A stretch of DNA of 64,000 nucleotides from Mercenaria mercenaria (taxonomy: Eukaryota > Mollusca > Bivalvia > Venerida > Veneridae). The DNA lies in assembly GCF_021730395.1 (NCBI RefSeq), contig NC_069369.1, forward strand, positions 64,941,501-65,005,500, read 5' to 3'. Numbering within the stretch: position 1 is the first letter of the stretch; every line of letters begins with the position of its first letter. The translations under genes and the position numbers were made by a program. Of the stretch, positions 1 through 12,019 are shown piece by piece. The notes beneath the pieces are model-generated. The model searched no databases. It was given only the letters and a program-made list of their open reading frames with translations, and was not told where the DNA came from.

Positions 1-1080
1 AAGGGAGGCATATTAGTTTTCAACTGTCCATCCGTTTGTTCGTTCGTTCGTTCATTAGGTTAACTTTTTGCATGAAGGCACTTTACTCGCGAACCACTGC
101 ACCCAGGACCTTCAAACTTCACATGCTGATAGTACTTATTGAGTACACCACCCCTACTGACTTTGGGGTCACCAGGTCAAAGGTCAAGGTCACAGGGGCC
201 AACGTTAACTTTTCGCATGAAGGCACTTTACTCGCGAACCACTTCACCCAGGACCTTCAAACTTCACTTGCTGATAGTACTTATTGAGTGCACCACCCCT
301 ACTGACTTTGGGTCACCAAGTCAAAGGTCAAGGTCACAGGGGCCAACGTTAACTTTTTGCATGAAGGCACTTTACTTGCGAACCACTGCACCCAGGACCT
401 TCAAACTTCACATGCTGATAGTACTTATTGAGTACACCACCCCTACTGACTGGGGTCACCAGGTCAAAGGTCAAGGTCACAGAGGCCAATGTTAACGTTT
501 TGCATGAAGGCACTTTACTCGCGAACCACTGCACCCAGGACCTTCAAACTTCACATGCTGATAGTACTTATTGAGTACACAACCCCTACTGACTTTGGGG
601 TCACAGGGGCCAACTTTAACTTTTTTGCATGAAGGCACTTTACTCGCGAACCACTGCACCCAGGACCTTCAAACTTCACATGCTGATAGTACTTATTGAG
701 TACACCACTCCTACTGACTTTGGGGTCACCAGGTCAAAGGTCAAGGTCACAGGGGCCAACGTTAATTTTTTGCATGAAGGCACTTTTCTTGTGAACCACT
801 TCACCCAAGACCTTCAATCTTTACATGCTGATAGTACTTTATAAGTACACCAACCCTACTGACGTTGGGGTCACCAGGTCAAAGGTCAAGGTCACAGGGG
901 CCAATGTTAACTTTTTGCATGAAGGCACTTTACATGCAAACCACTTCATTCAGGACCTTCAAACTTCACATGCTGATAGTACTTATTGAGTTCACCACCC
1001 CTACTGACTTTGGGGTCACCAGGTCAAAGGTCATGGTGCTGTGGGGGCATTTGTCACCATTAGTGACAGCTCTTGTTTTC
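1..1080. repeat. Tandem array of ~145 bp units carrying AGGTCA triplets
   Basis: Seven head-to-tail copies can be counted by the motif GCATGAAGGCAC at about 70, 215, 359, 502, 627, 772 and 917, giving spacings near 145 bp with one short 125 bp unit. Most units hold AGGTCAAAGGTCAAGGTCA, which is three AGGTCA half-sites in direct orientation. The array ends in GACAGCTCTTGTT at about 1063-1076, and a second array ending near 2229 closes with a similar motif. Short open frames inside it follow the repeat and are not genes. Arrays of this kind sit inside Helitron-like pearl elements in bivalves, but I cannot show that assignment here. Confidence 0.9.
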
Positions 1081-1544
1081 ATATTGGCCCAGATTTTTTC
1101 AAATTGGCCCTGATTTACTCAGATAAGTTTGGTATTTGCTCATTCAGTTGCATGTTATATACACAATTGATCTAATATTGTGTCTTGTATTGCATAGTGT
1201 AAGAATAAAAGTATGTACAATTCATATATGATATGTTGATACAGCTGGTAGTTAAAATCTAGCCAAGCATTGGTTGATTATTCATCTTTAGAACTTTTCA
1301 TTTAAATATGTGTATTATACAACCTTTAAGAAGCCGGAACTCAGCTGTTTTTTTTTATTCATCTCCTATGTGAATTGAGAACTCTCTGGCCTGCAGCAAG
1401 CGTTGGTCAATATCGCCATTATTTTGAAGAGTTTTAGATCAGACTGACCTTGACACTGACCATTGCCAAAAGTAAATAATTTGAGAAAGCTAAGATGTGC
1501 AGAGATCAAACGTTGAAGATTTTTTTTTTCTAACCAGAGCCCCT

Positions 1545-2230
1545 ATTGATGATGTCAGTAGGTTTAAAGGTCAAGGTCACAGTAACAGATTATAGTTTTT
1601 AGCTAAACTATTCATAGAATAGTAGAGCTATTGGACTCGCCCATGCGTCGGCGTCCGCGTCCCGATTTGGTTAATTTTTTGTATGTAAGCCGGTATCTCA
1701 GCAACCACTTGTGGGAATGGATTGAAACTTCACACACTTATTAACTGTGATAAACTGACTTATATTGCACAGGTTCGATAACTCTATTTTGCTTTTTTAC
1801 AAAATTATGCCCCTTTTTCCACATAGAAATTTTTGGTTAAGTTTTTGTATGTAAGCTTGTATCTCAGTATCCACTAATTGGAAAGGATTGAAACTTCACA
1901 CACTTGTTCACTGTCATGATATATGACATGCAGTGCAAAGGGTCAATAACTAAACTTAGCATTTTACAAAATTACCAGTACGCCCCTTTTTCAACTTGGA
2001 AGTTTTTGGTTAAATTCTTATATGTAAGCTGGTATCTCAGTACCCACTTATGGAATGGATTGAAACTTCACACACTTGTTCTCTGTCATGAGCTGATAAG
2101 CACTATGCAGGTTCTATAACCCTGTTTTGCTTTTTTTACTAAATTATGCCCCTATTTCGACTTCCTTATTCATTCAATCAACAAGGCTGTTGAATAGTCG
2201 AGCGTTGCTGTCCTCCGACAGCTCTTGTTA
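1545..2230. repeat. Second, degenerate array of ~170 bp units
   Basis: Three diverged copies are marked by TATGTAAGC followed by TATCTCAG at about 1681, 1847 and 2021. Each then has GGATTGAAACTTCACACA and a segment with AAATTATGCCCC. A single AAAGGTCAAGGTCACAG lies just upstream near 1565. The right end, CCGACAGCTCTTGTT, matches the end of the preceding array, so both may belong to one non-autonomous element type with a tandem core. No coding potential is seen. Confidence 0.75.
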
Positions 2231-2703
2231 AGTAACCCTTGAGATTGAAATTTCTATGGTCTTGCAAGTTTGCTGTACTTTCAATCAGGGATTATGGAAA
2301 GGGACATTTGATTAGTATATATCCACTTTCAAATTGATTGTCAGTCTTGGGAGTGTTTATTTTTTCTAAACATTTGATGGGCCTTTATAAGTTGCAAGTA
2401 ATTTTCTTGCCTAAAAATGGAATATCGAGTTTTATTTTATGCTTTTCGGTGGTTTATCGAAATATAACGGTGAATTATATCCTGATAAACTCACTGGCAA
2501 CTCAGTGGAAATTATCAAATCTGATACCCGGATTAACGTCAAAAAGTTTACCAAGCGTACTGAAAGCCGGAAACAATATGACGAAGACGTCGTTAAAATG
2601 ACGTCATCTTTGCGATGCTTCCTGATAAAATTTCCCGCAAATTTCGACATTTTATTGAAATAAACACAACAAAAGTAGAGTTTTAGACATAAAATAAACA
2701 GAA

Positions 2704-2855
2704 AAATTGTTGGTATCGATGTAATATCACGGTAATTTCACTCGTGAACACCAAAAGTTGTTATTTTCACTCGTGGCTGTGCCACTCATGAAAATATCAC
2801 TTTTGGTGCCCACTCGGTGAAATTATAACGTGATATTACACCGAAACCAACAATT
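2704..2855. repeat. Hairpin MITE, ~150 bp
   Basis: The left arm starts AATTGTTGG with GTAATATCACG, and the right arm ends CGTGATATTAC then CCAACAATT. The arms pair over ~65 bp around a short centre near 2785. There is no coding frame. The upstream stretch 2454-2700 is open in several frames and has a TGACGTCA palindrome at 2599-2606, but I see no gene in it. Confidence 0.75.
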
Positions 2856-2860
2856 ATCCT

Positions 2861-3860
2861 CTATGTAATAAAAAACATTCCTAGCAAAAAGAGTATTTCC
2901 CACTATAAACATTGATTATTTAAAACAAAACAGAATTCAAGCCACAGGATTGTCAATAATTTATTCTAAATTAAATTAAATCAACAGGATATCCTTTTTT
3001 ATTGAATACATAGTTAACAATATTTGTATAGAAGTAAGTAGCAGCATTTATAAGACCACCAAGAATACACAAAGCTTTGTTATTTTCTTTTTATTTTACA
3101 TTTATTTGTTGCATTTTGTCTATTTATTTTCTACTGTGATATAATATATGAATCTAGTTTTTGATGATTATTGTATGAGACATGTCCGTCCATTTCATTC
3201 CTAGGAATATTAAAATAGATATAACAAATGCAATGTTGTTGTTCTTGTTCCTTTTCTTCAACCACATCTGGCAATTGTCAATCATTCTATAAGATTGAAC
3301 AATTAACTGGAAAAGTTTAAACATCGTGACCCATATATACAGTTGATACTTGGTATCTCAAATTCCAAGAAATTGAGTGTTTTACTTAAGATAATTGAAA
3401 TTTGACTTCAGATGATATTTTATGTATATGTTTTTGAAACAGGACTTAAAAATGTCTTTGAGATAGCCGGAATTTTGAAACAAGAGAGTTCTAGATAATG
3501 AGTCTCAGCTGTAGTAACAAATAACACTGAGAAGAGTAAAAGGTCCTTGCTAAATACAGGTTAATGCTATTGGCTGGTTAATATAGCAAGATGCATTTCA
3601 TAGTTAAGGATAAAGTGAAAAATCTTTGTTTTTAGGCACCGCTTACAATATTCATTATTTCATTGTTATATTTCCTCATCTTTTGTCTAGTTGAAAAACA
3701 TACTTGTTCTCCCACAAATTTATTACTGGTATAAGATCAACACTAATGGAAGACTAACATTTATGCAATGTCTGCTTAACGCTCCACTTTAGAGGCACAT
3801 GCTATTCTGACTTGTACCGAGCAGGGTTGTTTGTTTTTTGTATTCTCTTGACCATACACC
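2861..3860. other. No gene seen
   Basis: AT-rich unique-looking DNA without a convincing open frame, splice-supported exon or repeat boundary. Confidence 0.6.
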
Positions 3861-3869
3861 TGTGCATTT

Positions 3870-4260
3870 GATTCCAGTGTTTTTTTTTGTCTTTGACCAA
3901 TATCAATTACACTTATGAAATCCTGACCTTTTGTGTGCCATATTTTTGTGTTGTTTTGCGACAGTAATAACAGTCATGTGATATCCTGACCTATTGTGTG
4001 CAGTGTTTTTGTATTATCTTGAAACCATAATTACACAATCATTTGCAGTCCAGACCTGATTTGTTCAGTGTTATTGTGTTGCATTGTGACCATTATTACA
4101 CATGTGCTATCCTATTCTAGTGTATACAGTTTTTTGTGCTATCCCTGGTCCATATTCATAGAATATCCTGACCTATTGCAGTTTTGTGTTGTCTCTAAAC
4201 TATATTAATGTGATACCCTGACCTATTGTGTGCAGTGTTCTGCGTATCCGTGTACATGTG
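3870..4260. repeat. Degenerate tandem repeat, ~62 bp unit
   Basis: About six diverged copies are recognised by TCCTGACCTATTGTGTGCAG-like words near 3922, 3984, 4050, 4108, 4170 and 4218, each followed by a T-rich segment with TTTTGTGTTG. Units have drifted strongly, so the array is old. Confidence 0.7.
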
Positions 4261-4984
4261 ATATCTACATTTATTTTATATACTTCCTTCTACACCATAA
4301 ACATGACTGTATACTTGAATCCAAACCAGATTCATGCAGGTCATAACGTACGAAAACTGCAGATCAAAAGCTAGATCTGAGCAAAGTCTCAGAACAAAGC
4401 TTTGTCATTGGTCAGTTTCACGCATGAGCTCATAATCAACCAATCATAATGCTCTAATTTTGGGACTAGTATCTATCCTAAGTTATATACTACACAACAG
4501 TAATTTAAAAAGCAAATCCGTTTTTCAAATTGATAATCTTGTTGATGAACATTCCATTAATTTTGGAGCCCTAACTTCAACTGAATTTGAAAATAGATAT
4601 ACAAAAATATATAAATCGAGATCATACTTTTTTTCAGATCTGTAAAATTCAAAATGTTCATGCATAAAAGTAATAAATAAACAAAAGGTCGATTGTATCT
4701 CGATGACTCACGATTTTACAGTAATAAAACCTTTAATATACGAAAATAAAAAGAAATTACACTTAAGAAAATATGTTTTATTTTATTAAAGAAGGAAATT
4801 TTCAGCATTCTATTGCGTTTTCAAAATATGTTATCTTCCTCAGACCAAATGTACTATTTTCTAATTTCTATGTCATGTTGCATCGAAACCCGCATTTACT
4901 GTGATGATGTATATTACATTAAATGAGATTATTAAATATGTTACTATACAGTCAACCCTATGTGAAATACCATCTGTGTACAGA

Positions 4985-5390
4985 GACTACTTGTGAACAG
5001 TGACCAACTGTGAACAGAAACTGCTTATGGACAGTGACCGACTGTGAACAGAAACTGCATACAGACAGTGACCAACTATGAACAGAGAATGCTTATGGAC
5101 AGTGACCAACTGTGAACAGAGACTACTTGTGAACAGAGACAATCTGTGAACAGTGACCACCTGTGAACAGAGACTGCTTATGAACAGTGACCAACTGTGA
5201 ACAGAGATCACATGTTAACATTGATTACTTATGAAAATATACCATCTGTGAACAGGGACCATCTGTTAACAGAGACCATCTGTGAACAGCGACAACCTGT
5301 TCATGTGAACATAAATCGCTTATGAACAGAGACCATCTGTGATCAGGGACCACCTGTAAACAAAGACCTCGTGTGAACAGGTCATCGCTG
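4985..5390. repeat. Minisatellite, ~16 bp unit in ~33 bp pairs
   Basis: Roughly 24 copies of a CTGTGAACAGNGACNA word alternate between versions with GACC and versions with GACT or AACT, giving a weak higher-order period near 33 bp. The frame readable on the minus strand is a periodic repeat product, not a gene. Confidence 0.9.
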
Positions 5391-5747
5391 GCTCCATACA
5401 CCTGAACTTCCCTAACCGTTTTTGTTTATTTTAAACATTTTCAGTATTTTGAACCACCTAAACCCAAACCACCCTCTGTCTTTCACTAACATGGTTTTCA
5501 CCTTCAGGTTTGACTGTGTACATATATGCGCTACTAATGCGCGTAACAGGTAATACATGTAGTCCTTTTAAAAATAAGATAATCAGTTTATAAAATAAAG
5601 TGTATAACATAATGAAAATGAAAGTAATTGCTAAAAACAAGGAAATGTTTTAGTGTTTTACTCCAACGTTGGATAATTTTCAACTTTTCATTACAGTTTA
5701 AAAGTAGTTCTCTTTCTGTTATCAAGTCCATTCTCTCTCATAGATTA

Positions 5748-8700
5748 TTAGTGTTGTGTCTTCAAGGCCAGAATTGCAGCTCCAATCAGAAGTGAAGCTG
5801 AAAATATAATAAAAGATAACAACAATGATTTGAAATAGATAACTTGATTTATTGCTACTAGGGCTGAACGGAAAAATATTAAATCAAATATAACAGTTTT
5901 CCGTTCAGCCCTCGCACCCAAACTCTTACGCAGTGATCTCCCTTACCGCTGCACTGTGACAAGGGACATCACTGCGTAGGAGTTTTCCAAGCGTGGGAAT
6001 CCAGTCTGACAATTTTTAACATTTTTTTTTACCTGCAAATTGACAATATCAGAAACACGATGAATGCCAATTAACACCAATTAGCACAAATTAGTCGGGA
6101 TCTTTAATGCATAGATATGAGGTATGATTTATTCTGACAAAGCAAAAGTATTATCAACGGCTTCCAAGGCAAGAGTTTGCCCTCATCGTTTCAATATCAA
6201 GGTCTTTGCTTATTTTACATAATAGTGACAAAAGTTTTCATGTTTTAATACGTTGATTACTTTAAAATATATCGTCAAAAACGCTTTCGCATTGTAAATT
6301 TCAGCCGTTTGGACAAAAAAGAACATTAGAAAAATGCAATTTTTACTCCATTTGCCTCTTGATTGACATGGGACTTTGTGAATGCCTCAGTTAGCTTAAA
6401 AGAAACAAACTTACTAGTATGCAGAACGTTATTTTGAAATATGCATGGGTCAAAAAATTAAAACGATTCAAGATTATATCAAAAGTAAAAAGAAATATTT
6501 TAACTTGATTCATTGATCTTGCAAAATATAGAAGCAATTTTGTTAAGATTTGAAGGACCAAATGAGTTGCGCCATGAGAAAACCAACATAGTGCGTTTGC
6601 GACCAGCATGGATCCAGACCAGCCTGTGCATCCACGCAGTCTGGTTAGGATCCATGCTGTTCGCTTTCAAAGCGTATTGCAATTAGAGAAACCATTAGCG
6701 AACAGCATGGATCCTGACCAGACTGCGCGGATGCGCACTATATTGGTTTTCTCATGGTGCGGCTCAAATAGTTTTCTCGGGACTCAAACTTGTTTTAGTT
6801 ATGCATTATTTTGAGAGTTGTCATGGATCACAAATGCATGTATAAAAAGGTATGTTAGTAGCACAAGATCTCTTCCTTAATACACATTTTTCTCCTTTTA
6901 CCGCTCACTTAAAAATGAAGACGACACCAGTTTTACGCAAAAACTACCCTGAATGCGTGAGACATTTTCTGTCGGTTCAAACGGTTAAAATCTTCAGGTT
7001 CAGCTGAAAAGCTCTAGGACAGGGTAGGCTGTCACGCTAATATAGTTACTCCCACGGTAAATAAAATTTAACGTTACCCCATCTTATTCTATCTTTTTGT
7101 TTTAGGCTTCACATGAAGTTAGATAACTCCCGAAATGAAATTATACATACTTATTTCATGGATAAGACAATACGCTTATTCGGGTCACACACCCTTAAAT
7201 TTTCCTGTAGCTGAAAGAATTAAAAAGACCTGCAAAGTAGTTCGAGAGTCAAGTTAACCCGATAAATATGACATGTCCTGAAGAATTAGAAGAATTGATT
7301 AATTAGCAGCATGTGGTTTAAAGAAATAGTAGTCGGATATGAGAAGAACGGTAGTCGAATATACCCGTGAATGAGCTAAACATACCAATGACTCCCCTAA
7401 GTAGAGAACACATTATAAACCCTCTAGCGAATGATCTGTCTTCAGTGACTGTGAGACTTGCTATTCCTCATCTTGACCGCGGGAAACAAGAGGATGAAGG
7501 TATTCGGAAGAGCCTCACACTGGCTATGATCAATGAAGACTATCCTCCGGAAACATGGACTCATGTCTATACAGATCTGGATCAGCCATATGCGCCATGA
7601 AAGATGGAGGAGCAGGAGTTTTCATTCTATACCCATCTGGCAAGAGAGAAACACTATATGCAGCCACAGGAAAACACTGCAGCATTTACAAAGCGGAGAC
7701 TGAAGCACTCATGAAGGTCGTCTCAATGGTTGAAGACTCGGCAGAAGAAAGCTCCTAAGTCGTCTTTCTCACAGATGCACTGTCTGTCATTGAAGCTCTG
7801 ATCAACAATAAAGCTCCACAGCCAGCCAGGAGAATGCAGAGCCTGGGTATATCTTGCAAAGTAGCACTTCAGTAGATTACATCCCATTGTGGATTTGCAG
7901 GCAATGAAGAGGCAGACCAACTGGCTAAGCTAGGAGCTCAGTCAGAACAACAAACAACACCTGTGAGCTACAAGTCACCATCATCAAGGCACTAACGATA
8001 CCAAGGATAGATGGCGATGCTTTTCATCTCCTTGATCGGTCTGAACAAGTGATGCTGGTCAGGCTTCGCTCAGGGCACATGTACAAGAAATACAGACTGG
8101 TACTATCACCAACCTGTCCATGTGGTGAGGAAGATCAGACTACGGAGAATAAACTTCAGAAATGCAAAAGGCATGACCAGGAGTGAGCTGCGACTTGGCC
8201 GATATATACCTCAATCCACCAGAAACTGTATGGAGGCATTGATGATCTGCAGTAAACCTCAAGGTTATCGAGGCTACTGGTCTGACAGTGTAGTTGCGTA
8301 CGAAGAAGAAGAAGAAAAAATAAGTCACGTGGTTTCCTGACATCTTGTGACTTAATTAAAGAAAGTTATAACAAAGACAGTCGTAAATATAGAGGTTGAC
8401 GAAATGGTTTACTGGCGTTCTGTGCTTTTAAGAAATACGAAAACATTCTATAAAGCTATTTGAGAACAGTTAGATATTTACCCGAGAATGTAACATATCC
8501 GCTAGATTTAGATGTAGTAGTTTTTGGTGGCATGGTAGACGATGCAACAGGAGTTGTTAGTGTCGTTGTTATCGTTTGGGTCTTCGTAGTCAGCTTTGTC
8601 GTCGTTTTAGATGTAGTTGCGGCGGTGCATAGGTCTGAAACAGATATGCAATGAAAATACTTTGAAAAATCGCAGCATCCCGTTACTTGACGATCAACCC

Positions 8701-10368
8701 CTGTACTTCCGCAATATTTACTAGTAGATATACCAGGACTTTCACTATCGCCAAGGAAATTGCTAAGGAAATTGCTCCTTATTGTAAGATAAATTTTAAT
8801 TGTTCTGACTGTCATATGATGAACACAAGGAACATGTATAAATGACAACTTTTAGTTGTGCTAATCACTCTGCATACCACATGTTTAAACATATAAAGGC
8901 ATGGCCGACGTTGAAATCTTGAGATGATACAATCTAAATGTAGTTATCTCCGAACAAGGAACAAAAAGTGTCAAGTTTAAGATTTCAAAAGGCATTTTTT
9001 TCCCGCACTTAAATGCGTTTCATGTATGAGCCGCACCATGAGAAAATCAACATAGTGCATTTGCGACCAGCATGGATCCAGACCAGCCTACGCATCCGCG
9101 CAGTCTGGTCAGGATCCATGCAGTTCGCTTTCAAAGCCTATTGCAATTAGAGAAACCGTAAGCGAACAGCATGGATCCTGACCAGACTGCGCGGATCCAT
9201 GCTGTTGGTTTTTTCATGGTGCGTCTCATATCCTAATTCTCATATACATGTATACGGAAAATAACTAACCAGTCAGTCAGGGCGTAATAGATACTGTTTG
9301 TTTTCCTGTACTTATAAATTATGTTATATACTCTTATATCAACGAAAACGCACGTTTGTAAATTACGGGACTAGACTCCAGATTTGGCTAAAATGATCTT
9401 TCATTAAAATTGAGGTTTAGGTCATGCTATGAATATCAGAACATGACTTTTTTCAATTTTTTTAAAGAGTGAAGATCAAGAAAAACAACAATCTCCGAAT
9501 TTGTGGAAGATAGACAGTCGACCATCTTTAATTCACTGGCTAACAGATATATTTAAAAATTTGTTTAGTTTATCCTCCGAACTTCTTTTATGTCAGTTTG
9601 TGAAAAGAAAGTCCCAACCTATGTGATTAATACATGTACATGAAAGTAAAATATAAAAAAACTGGATTCTGTTGAATTTAATATTTGAACAGTTTAACTG
9701 TTAAGGTATAAAAGCGTTTCCGAATTAAAAATTGATTTTCATCTTTCATTAATCATGCTATTCTCTGGTACAGGTAATATTGAAGTGCCTTTCCACGAGT
9801 AACTTATGATTTTGAGGTCTATGCCATTGTAAGAGTTTTAATATCAAAACCATATATATCGCCAATTTCCTGTACAGACTGCGCACGCGTGTGTAACCTG
9901 AAAGTTCAGTTTTCACATTTTACTTTTTATTTTGTTTGAATGTCTAGAAAATTGATCACTTTGTAGTAGGAAATTTAGTTCTTATAAAAATGCATCCAAG
10001 TTGATATAAGTAAGCACTCCAGTTATCATAAACAGGGCCAAATCCCGCTTCCCAACCTCAACAAACCAACTTGAATCTCCTTGATTTGGTTAAGTAAAAA
10101 CACTCAGGTTTTTGTAATGCTTTTATGGAAATGTTACACAGTAACACCCAAACAAACTCTGTCTAACTAAATACAAATCTAAATGTAAAAATGCAGTTTT
10201 CTGATTTTTGTTTCATGAACGAGAATATTTGTCAGGATTTTTATTTATTTGAGAAAAAAAAAACGTAATATTAAATAAAAAAAGACTGAAAAGTTTCTAC
10301 TTACGCGACAGCAGCAAAACACAAATCACACTAAATGTAGCAACATAAGTCAGTCCTGAAAAAGCCAT
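5748..10368 (-). CDS. Micro-mucin-like gene A: secreted or membrane-anchored Thr-rich protein, 88 aa, 3 exons
   Basis: I do not recognise a family; the model rests on splice signals. Exon 1 is 10368-10305: ATG, 21 codons of a hydrophobic signal peptide (MAFSGLTYVATFSVICVLLL, then Ser) and one base, followed by donor GTAAGTAG. Exon 2 is 8634-8482, after acceptor CTGTTTCAG and before donor GTAAATA. It encodes about 50 residues dominated by Thr, with Lys and Pro, as expected for an O-glycosylated stalk. Exon 3 is 5797-5748, after TATATTTTCAG; it encodes a hydrophobic tail (SLLIGAAILAL), then KTQH and stop. Both introns are phase 1, so the frame is continuous. A signal-cleavage site is likely after CTA in exon 2. 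The tail could be a GPI signal or a short type I membrane anchor. Gene B downstream has the same plan with identical exon 1 and exon 3 lengths, which is the best support. Intron 2 (2.7 kb) contains a LINE remnant and a hairpin MITE. An unseen extra exon is possible. Confidence 0.6.
5858..5990. repeat. Two adjacent hairpins in intron 2 of gene A
   Basis: AGGGCTGAACGGAAAA at about 5860 pairs with TTTTCCGTTCAGCCCT ending near 5914. Next to it AAACTCTTACGCAGTGAT (about 5928) pairs with ATCACTGCGTAGGAGTTT (about 5970-5987). They lie 60-190 bases from the 3' splice site of the last exon of gene A. Confidence 0.7.
6563..6766. repeat. Hairpin MITE family 1, copy 1
   Basis: Bounded by TGAGTTGCGCCATGAGAAAA and its inverted counterpart TTTTCTCATGGTGCGGCTCA. 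The interior is itself nearly self-complementary, with repeated AGCATGGATCC and GACCAG/CTGGTC blocks. Four further copies occur in the window at 9027, 10711, 17539 and 42307. It lies in intron 2 of gene A. Confidence 0.9.
6850..7350. other. No gene seen (intron 2 of gene A)
   Basis: Unique-looking sequence between a MITE and a LINE remnant. No further exon with matching splice phase was found. Confidence 0.5.
7360..8320 (+). mobile_element. LINE remnant, RNase H and C-terminal part (I/Nimb-like)
   Basis: Frames here read as the end of a non-LTR retrotransposon ORF2. A linker leads to an RNase H-like domain starting at YTD near 7568 (GGAGVFILYPSG, AETEAL), continuing with FLTDALSVIEAL near 7770 and GNEEADQLAKLG near 7905. 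A C-terminal CPCGEEDQTTE motif lies near 8120. The copy is broken: the frame shifts between 7568 and 7600, a stop follows the AEESS segment at 7756, and another stop lies near 7873. It has no reverse transcriptase part, so it is 5'-truncated. The sequence closes with a short (GAA)n tail near 8300-8316, typical of I-superfamily LINEs. It sits inside intron 2 of gene A on the opposite strand. Confidence 0.8.
9027..9228. repeat. Hairpin MITE family 1, copy 2
   Basis: Starts TGAGCCGCACCATGAGAAAA and ends TTTTTCATGGTGCGTCTCA, with the family's AGCATGGATCC and TGACCAG blocks inside. It lies in intron 1 of gene A. Confidence 0.9.
9240..10300. other. No further gene seen (intron 1 of gene A)
   Basis: AT-rich intronic sequence. 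No open frame or repeat of note between the MITE and the donor of exon 1. Confidence 0.5.
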
Positions 10369-10535
10369 TGCGTTTACTAGATACCTCGTCCGCCTTGAAT
10401 CTAAGTCAAAACTAGACCTATATTAATGCGATGTAAAATTTATGAAAACAATAACCGAGGGGCGGTCCAAATGTTCGGCTTTGTTTTGGAAAAGTAAAGA
10501 CTTTATAGGGAAAGTATATACAATAAACAGGAACT

Positions 10536-10698
10536 TTAACATTTACCCTGCTAAATTTCTAAAATGGACTAGTCCATCATTCAATTTGCGCAGTACCACT
10601 AATTATTCAAAGGGGTGTTCACTGAATATTTACTGACTGAATAGCGAACAGTGCAGATCATGATCAGACTAGCAAAGTCAGAGCAGGCTTAAGGTTAA
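10536..10698. repeat. piggyBac-type MITE, partial copy
   Basis: Flanked by TTAAC...GGTTAA, with CCCTGCTAAATTTCTAAAAT at the left and GAATAGCGAACAGTGCAGATC inside. It is related to the fuller copies at 13,486 and 60,131. TTAA-bounded ends with CCCTTAGC-like termini suggest mobilisation by a piggyBac transposase, which is an inference. It lies about 170 bp upstream of the start codon of gene A. Confidence 0.7.
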
Positions 10699-10710
10699 CA
10701 ATGAGCAGCT

Positions 10711-10946
10711 TGAGCCGCGCCATGGGAAAACCAACATAGTGCGTTTGCGACGAGCATGGATTCAGACCAACATGCGCATCCGCGCAGTCTGGTCAGGATC
10801 CGTGCTGTTCGCTTTCAAAGCCTATTGGAATTAGAGAAACCGTTGCGAACAGCATGGATCCTGACCAGACTGCGCGGATGCGCAGGCTGGTCTGGATCCA
10901 TACTGGTCGCACATGCACTATGTTGGTTTTCTCATGGCGCGGCTCA
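10711..10946. repeat. Hairpin MITE family 1, copy 3
   Basis: Ends are TGAGCCGCGCCATGGGAAAA and TTTTCTCATGGCGCGGCTCA. This is one of the two longest copies, with the complete double-hairpin core. It abuts the piggyBac-type MITE just before it. Confidence 0.92.
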
Positions 10947-11504
10947 GCTAATCAATATTTCTTCGAAAACAATTGGAAACTAAGGTAATTATATTGCCTA
11001 TTACAAGTTTTGATTACACAGAAAACGCGGTGTGAAACTTCGCTATCAAGAATTAAACAAAATACGATACCAGTATATCTATCCTATAAAACTGCCTCTT
11101 ATTCTAATAAAAATCAGAAGCTCCGCGATTGTAGTAAAAAACACTTTCATTCATATAGACTTGGATGTGAAATTTGGGTGTTTGAAAACGGTATAAAATG
11201 TTTTTTATGGCGTTTAAGATGATCTCTCGATTCGAACGATTGTTTTTTTTTTTATTTACTTATACTTCCTAGGGACACGTTTAGGATTTTTTTTCAAATA
11301 TGAATGAGTCCTTTAAAGTGCAAGTACAAGGTAATGGTAGACTTCATATGGAAACATTGAGCAGTCAAACTTTCAATCAAATTATATCAACAGACGTTTA
11401 GTACTTTTTATGTCCATTCAAAAATTTGTGATAACCTTATTTATTCTATACCTATTTTATCTATCCAAACGCGAACGTTCATTTGCAACACGTGACCGTA
11501 CAAT

Positions 11505-11612
11505 ATATTACGGTATTTGGATGCACGTGCGTACAAAATCCTGTATTTTCTGTATTTGGACGCACGCGCGTACAAAAATTCATGTATTTTCTGTATTTGG
11601 ACGGTTCAACAG
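11505..11612. repeat. Short tandem repeat, ~40 bp unit
   Basis: About two and a half copies of a unit with TATTTGGAYGCACGYGCGTA followed by CAAAATYCTGTATTTTCTG. Nothing else is seen in 10,950-12,010. Confidence 0.75.
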
Positions 11613-12019
11613 TCCCATGTTAAACATACGATAAAGCCCGAAACGCGTGAAAATGTTCCGAATGTAAATCGGATGAAGTTGGCGCTCTGTGTACAGAGTT
11701 TGATTATGCGTATCTAATTTGAGTTGTTGTTTTTTGTTTACAACACACAAAAACGATTCAAGGGATAACAGTGCTATCTGATTTAGATATTAAAACGTTC
11801 GTTAATAATCAAAAACTTAAAAATACAGTAAAAAGGATCATGAGATGTTGGAATATTTGAAAAGTCGCTAAAAGAAGCCGTTCCGGACGAAACCTAGAAA
11901 TTGGTATCAGCCCTGACTATCTGAATAGCTACCTCAGCATTATTTGTTTAACGGTTAAGAAACATAATGGAGAAGATTATAAATGGCAGCGGGCGGTCAG
12001 CATCTAAAACATGTCTGCT

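Noticed and set aside
36-1113. Several short frames with similar products
   Set aside because: They are readings of the ~145 bp tandem unit.
4987-5211. Minus-strand frame with periodic product
   Set aside because: Translation of the 16 bp minisatellite.
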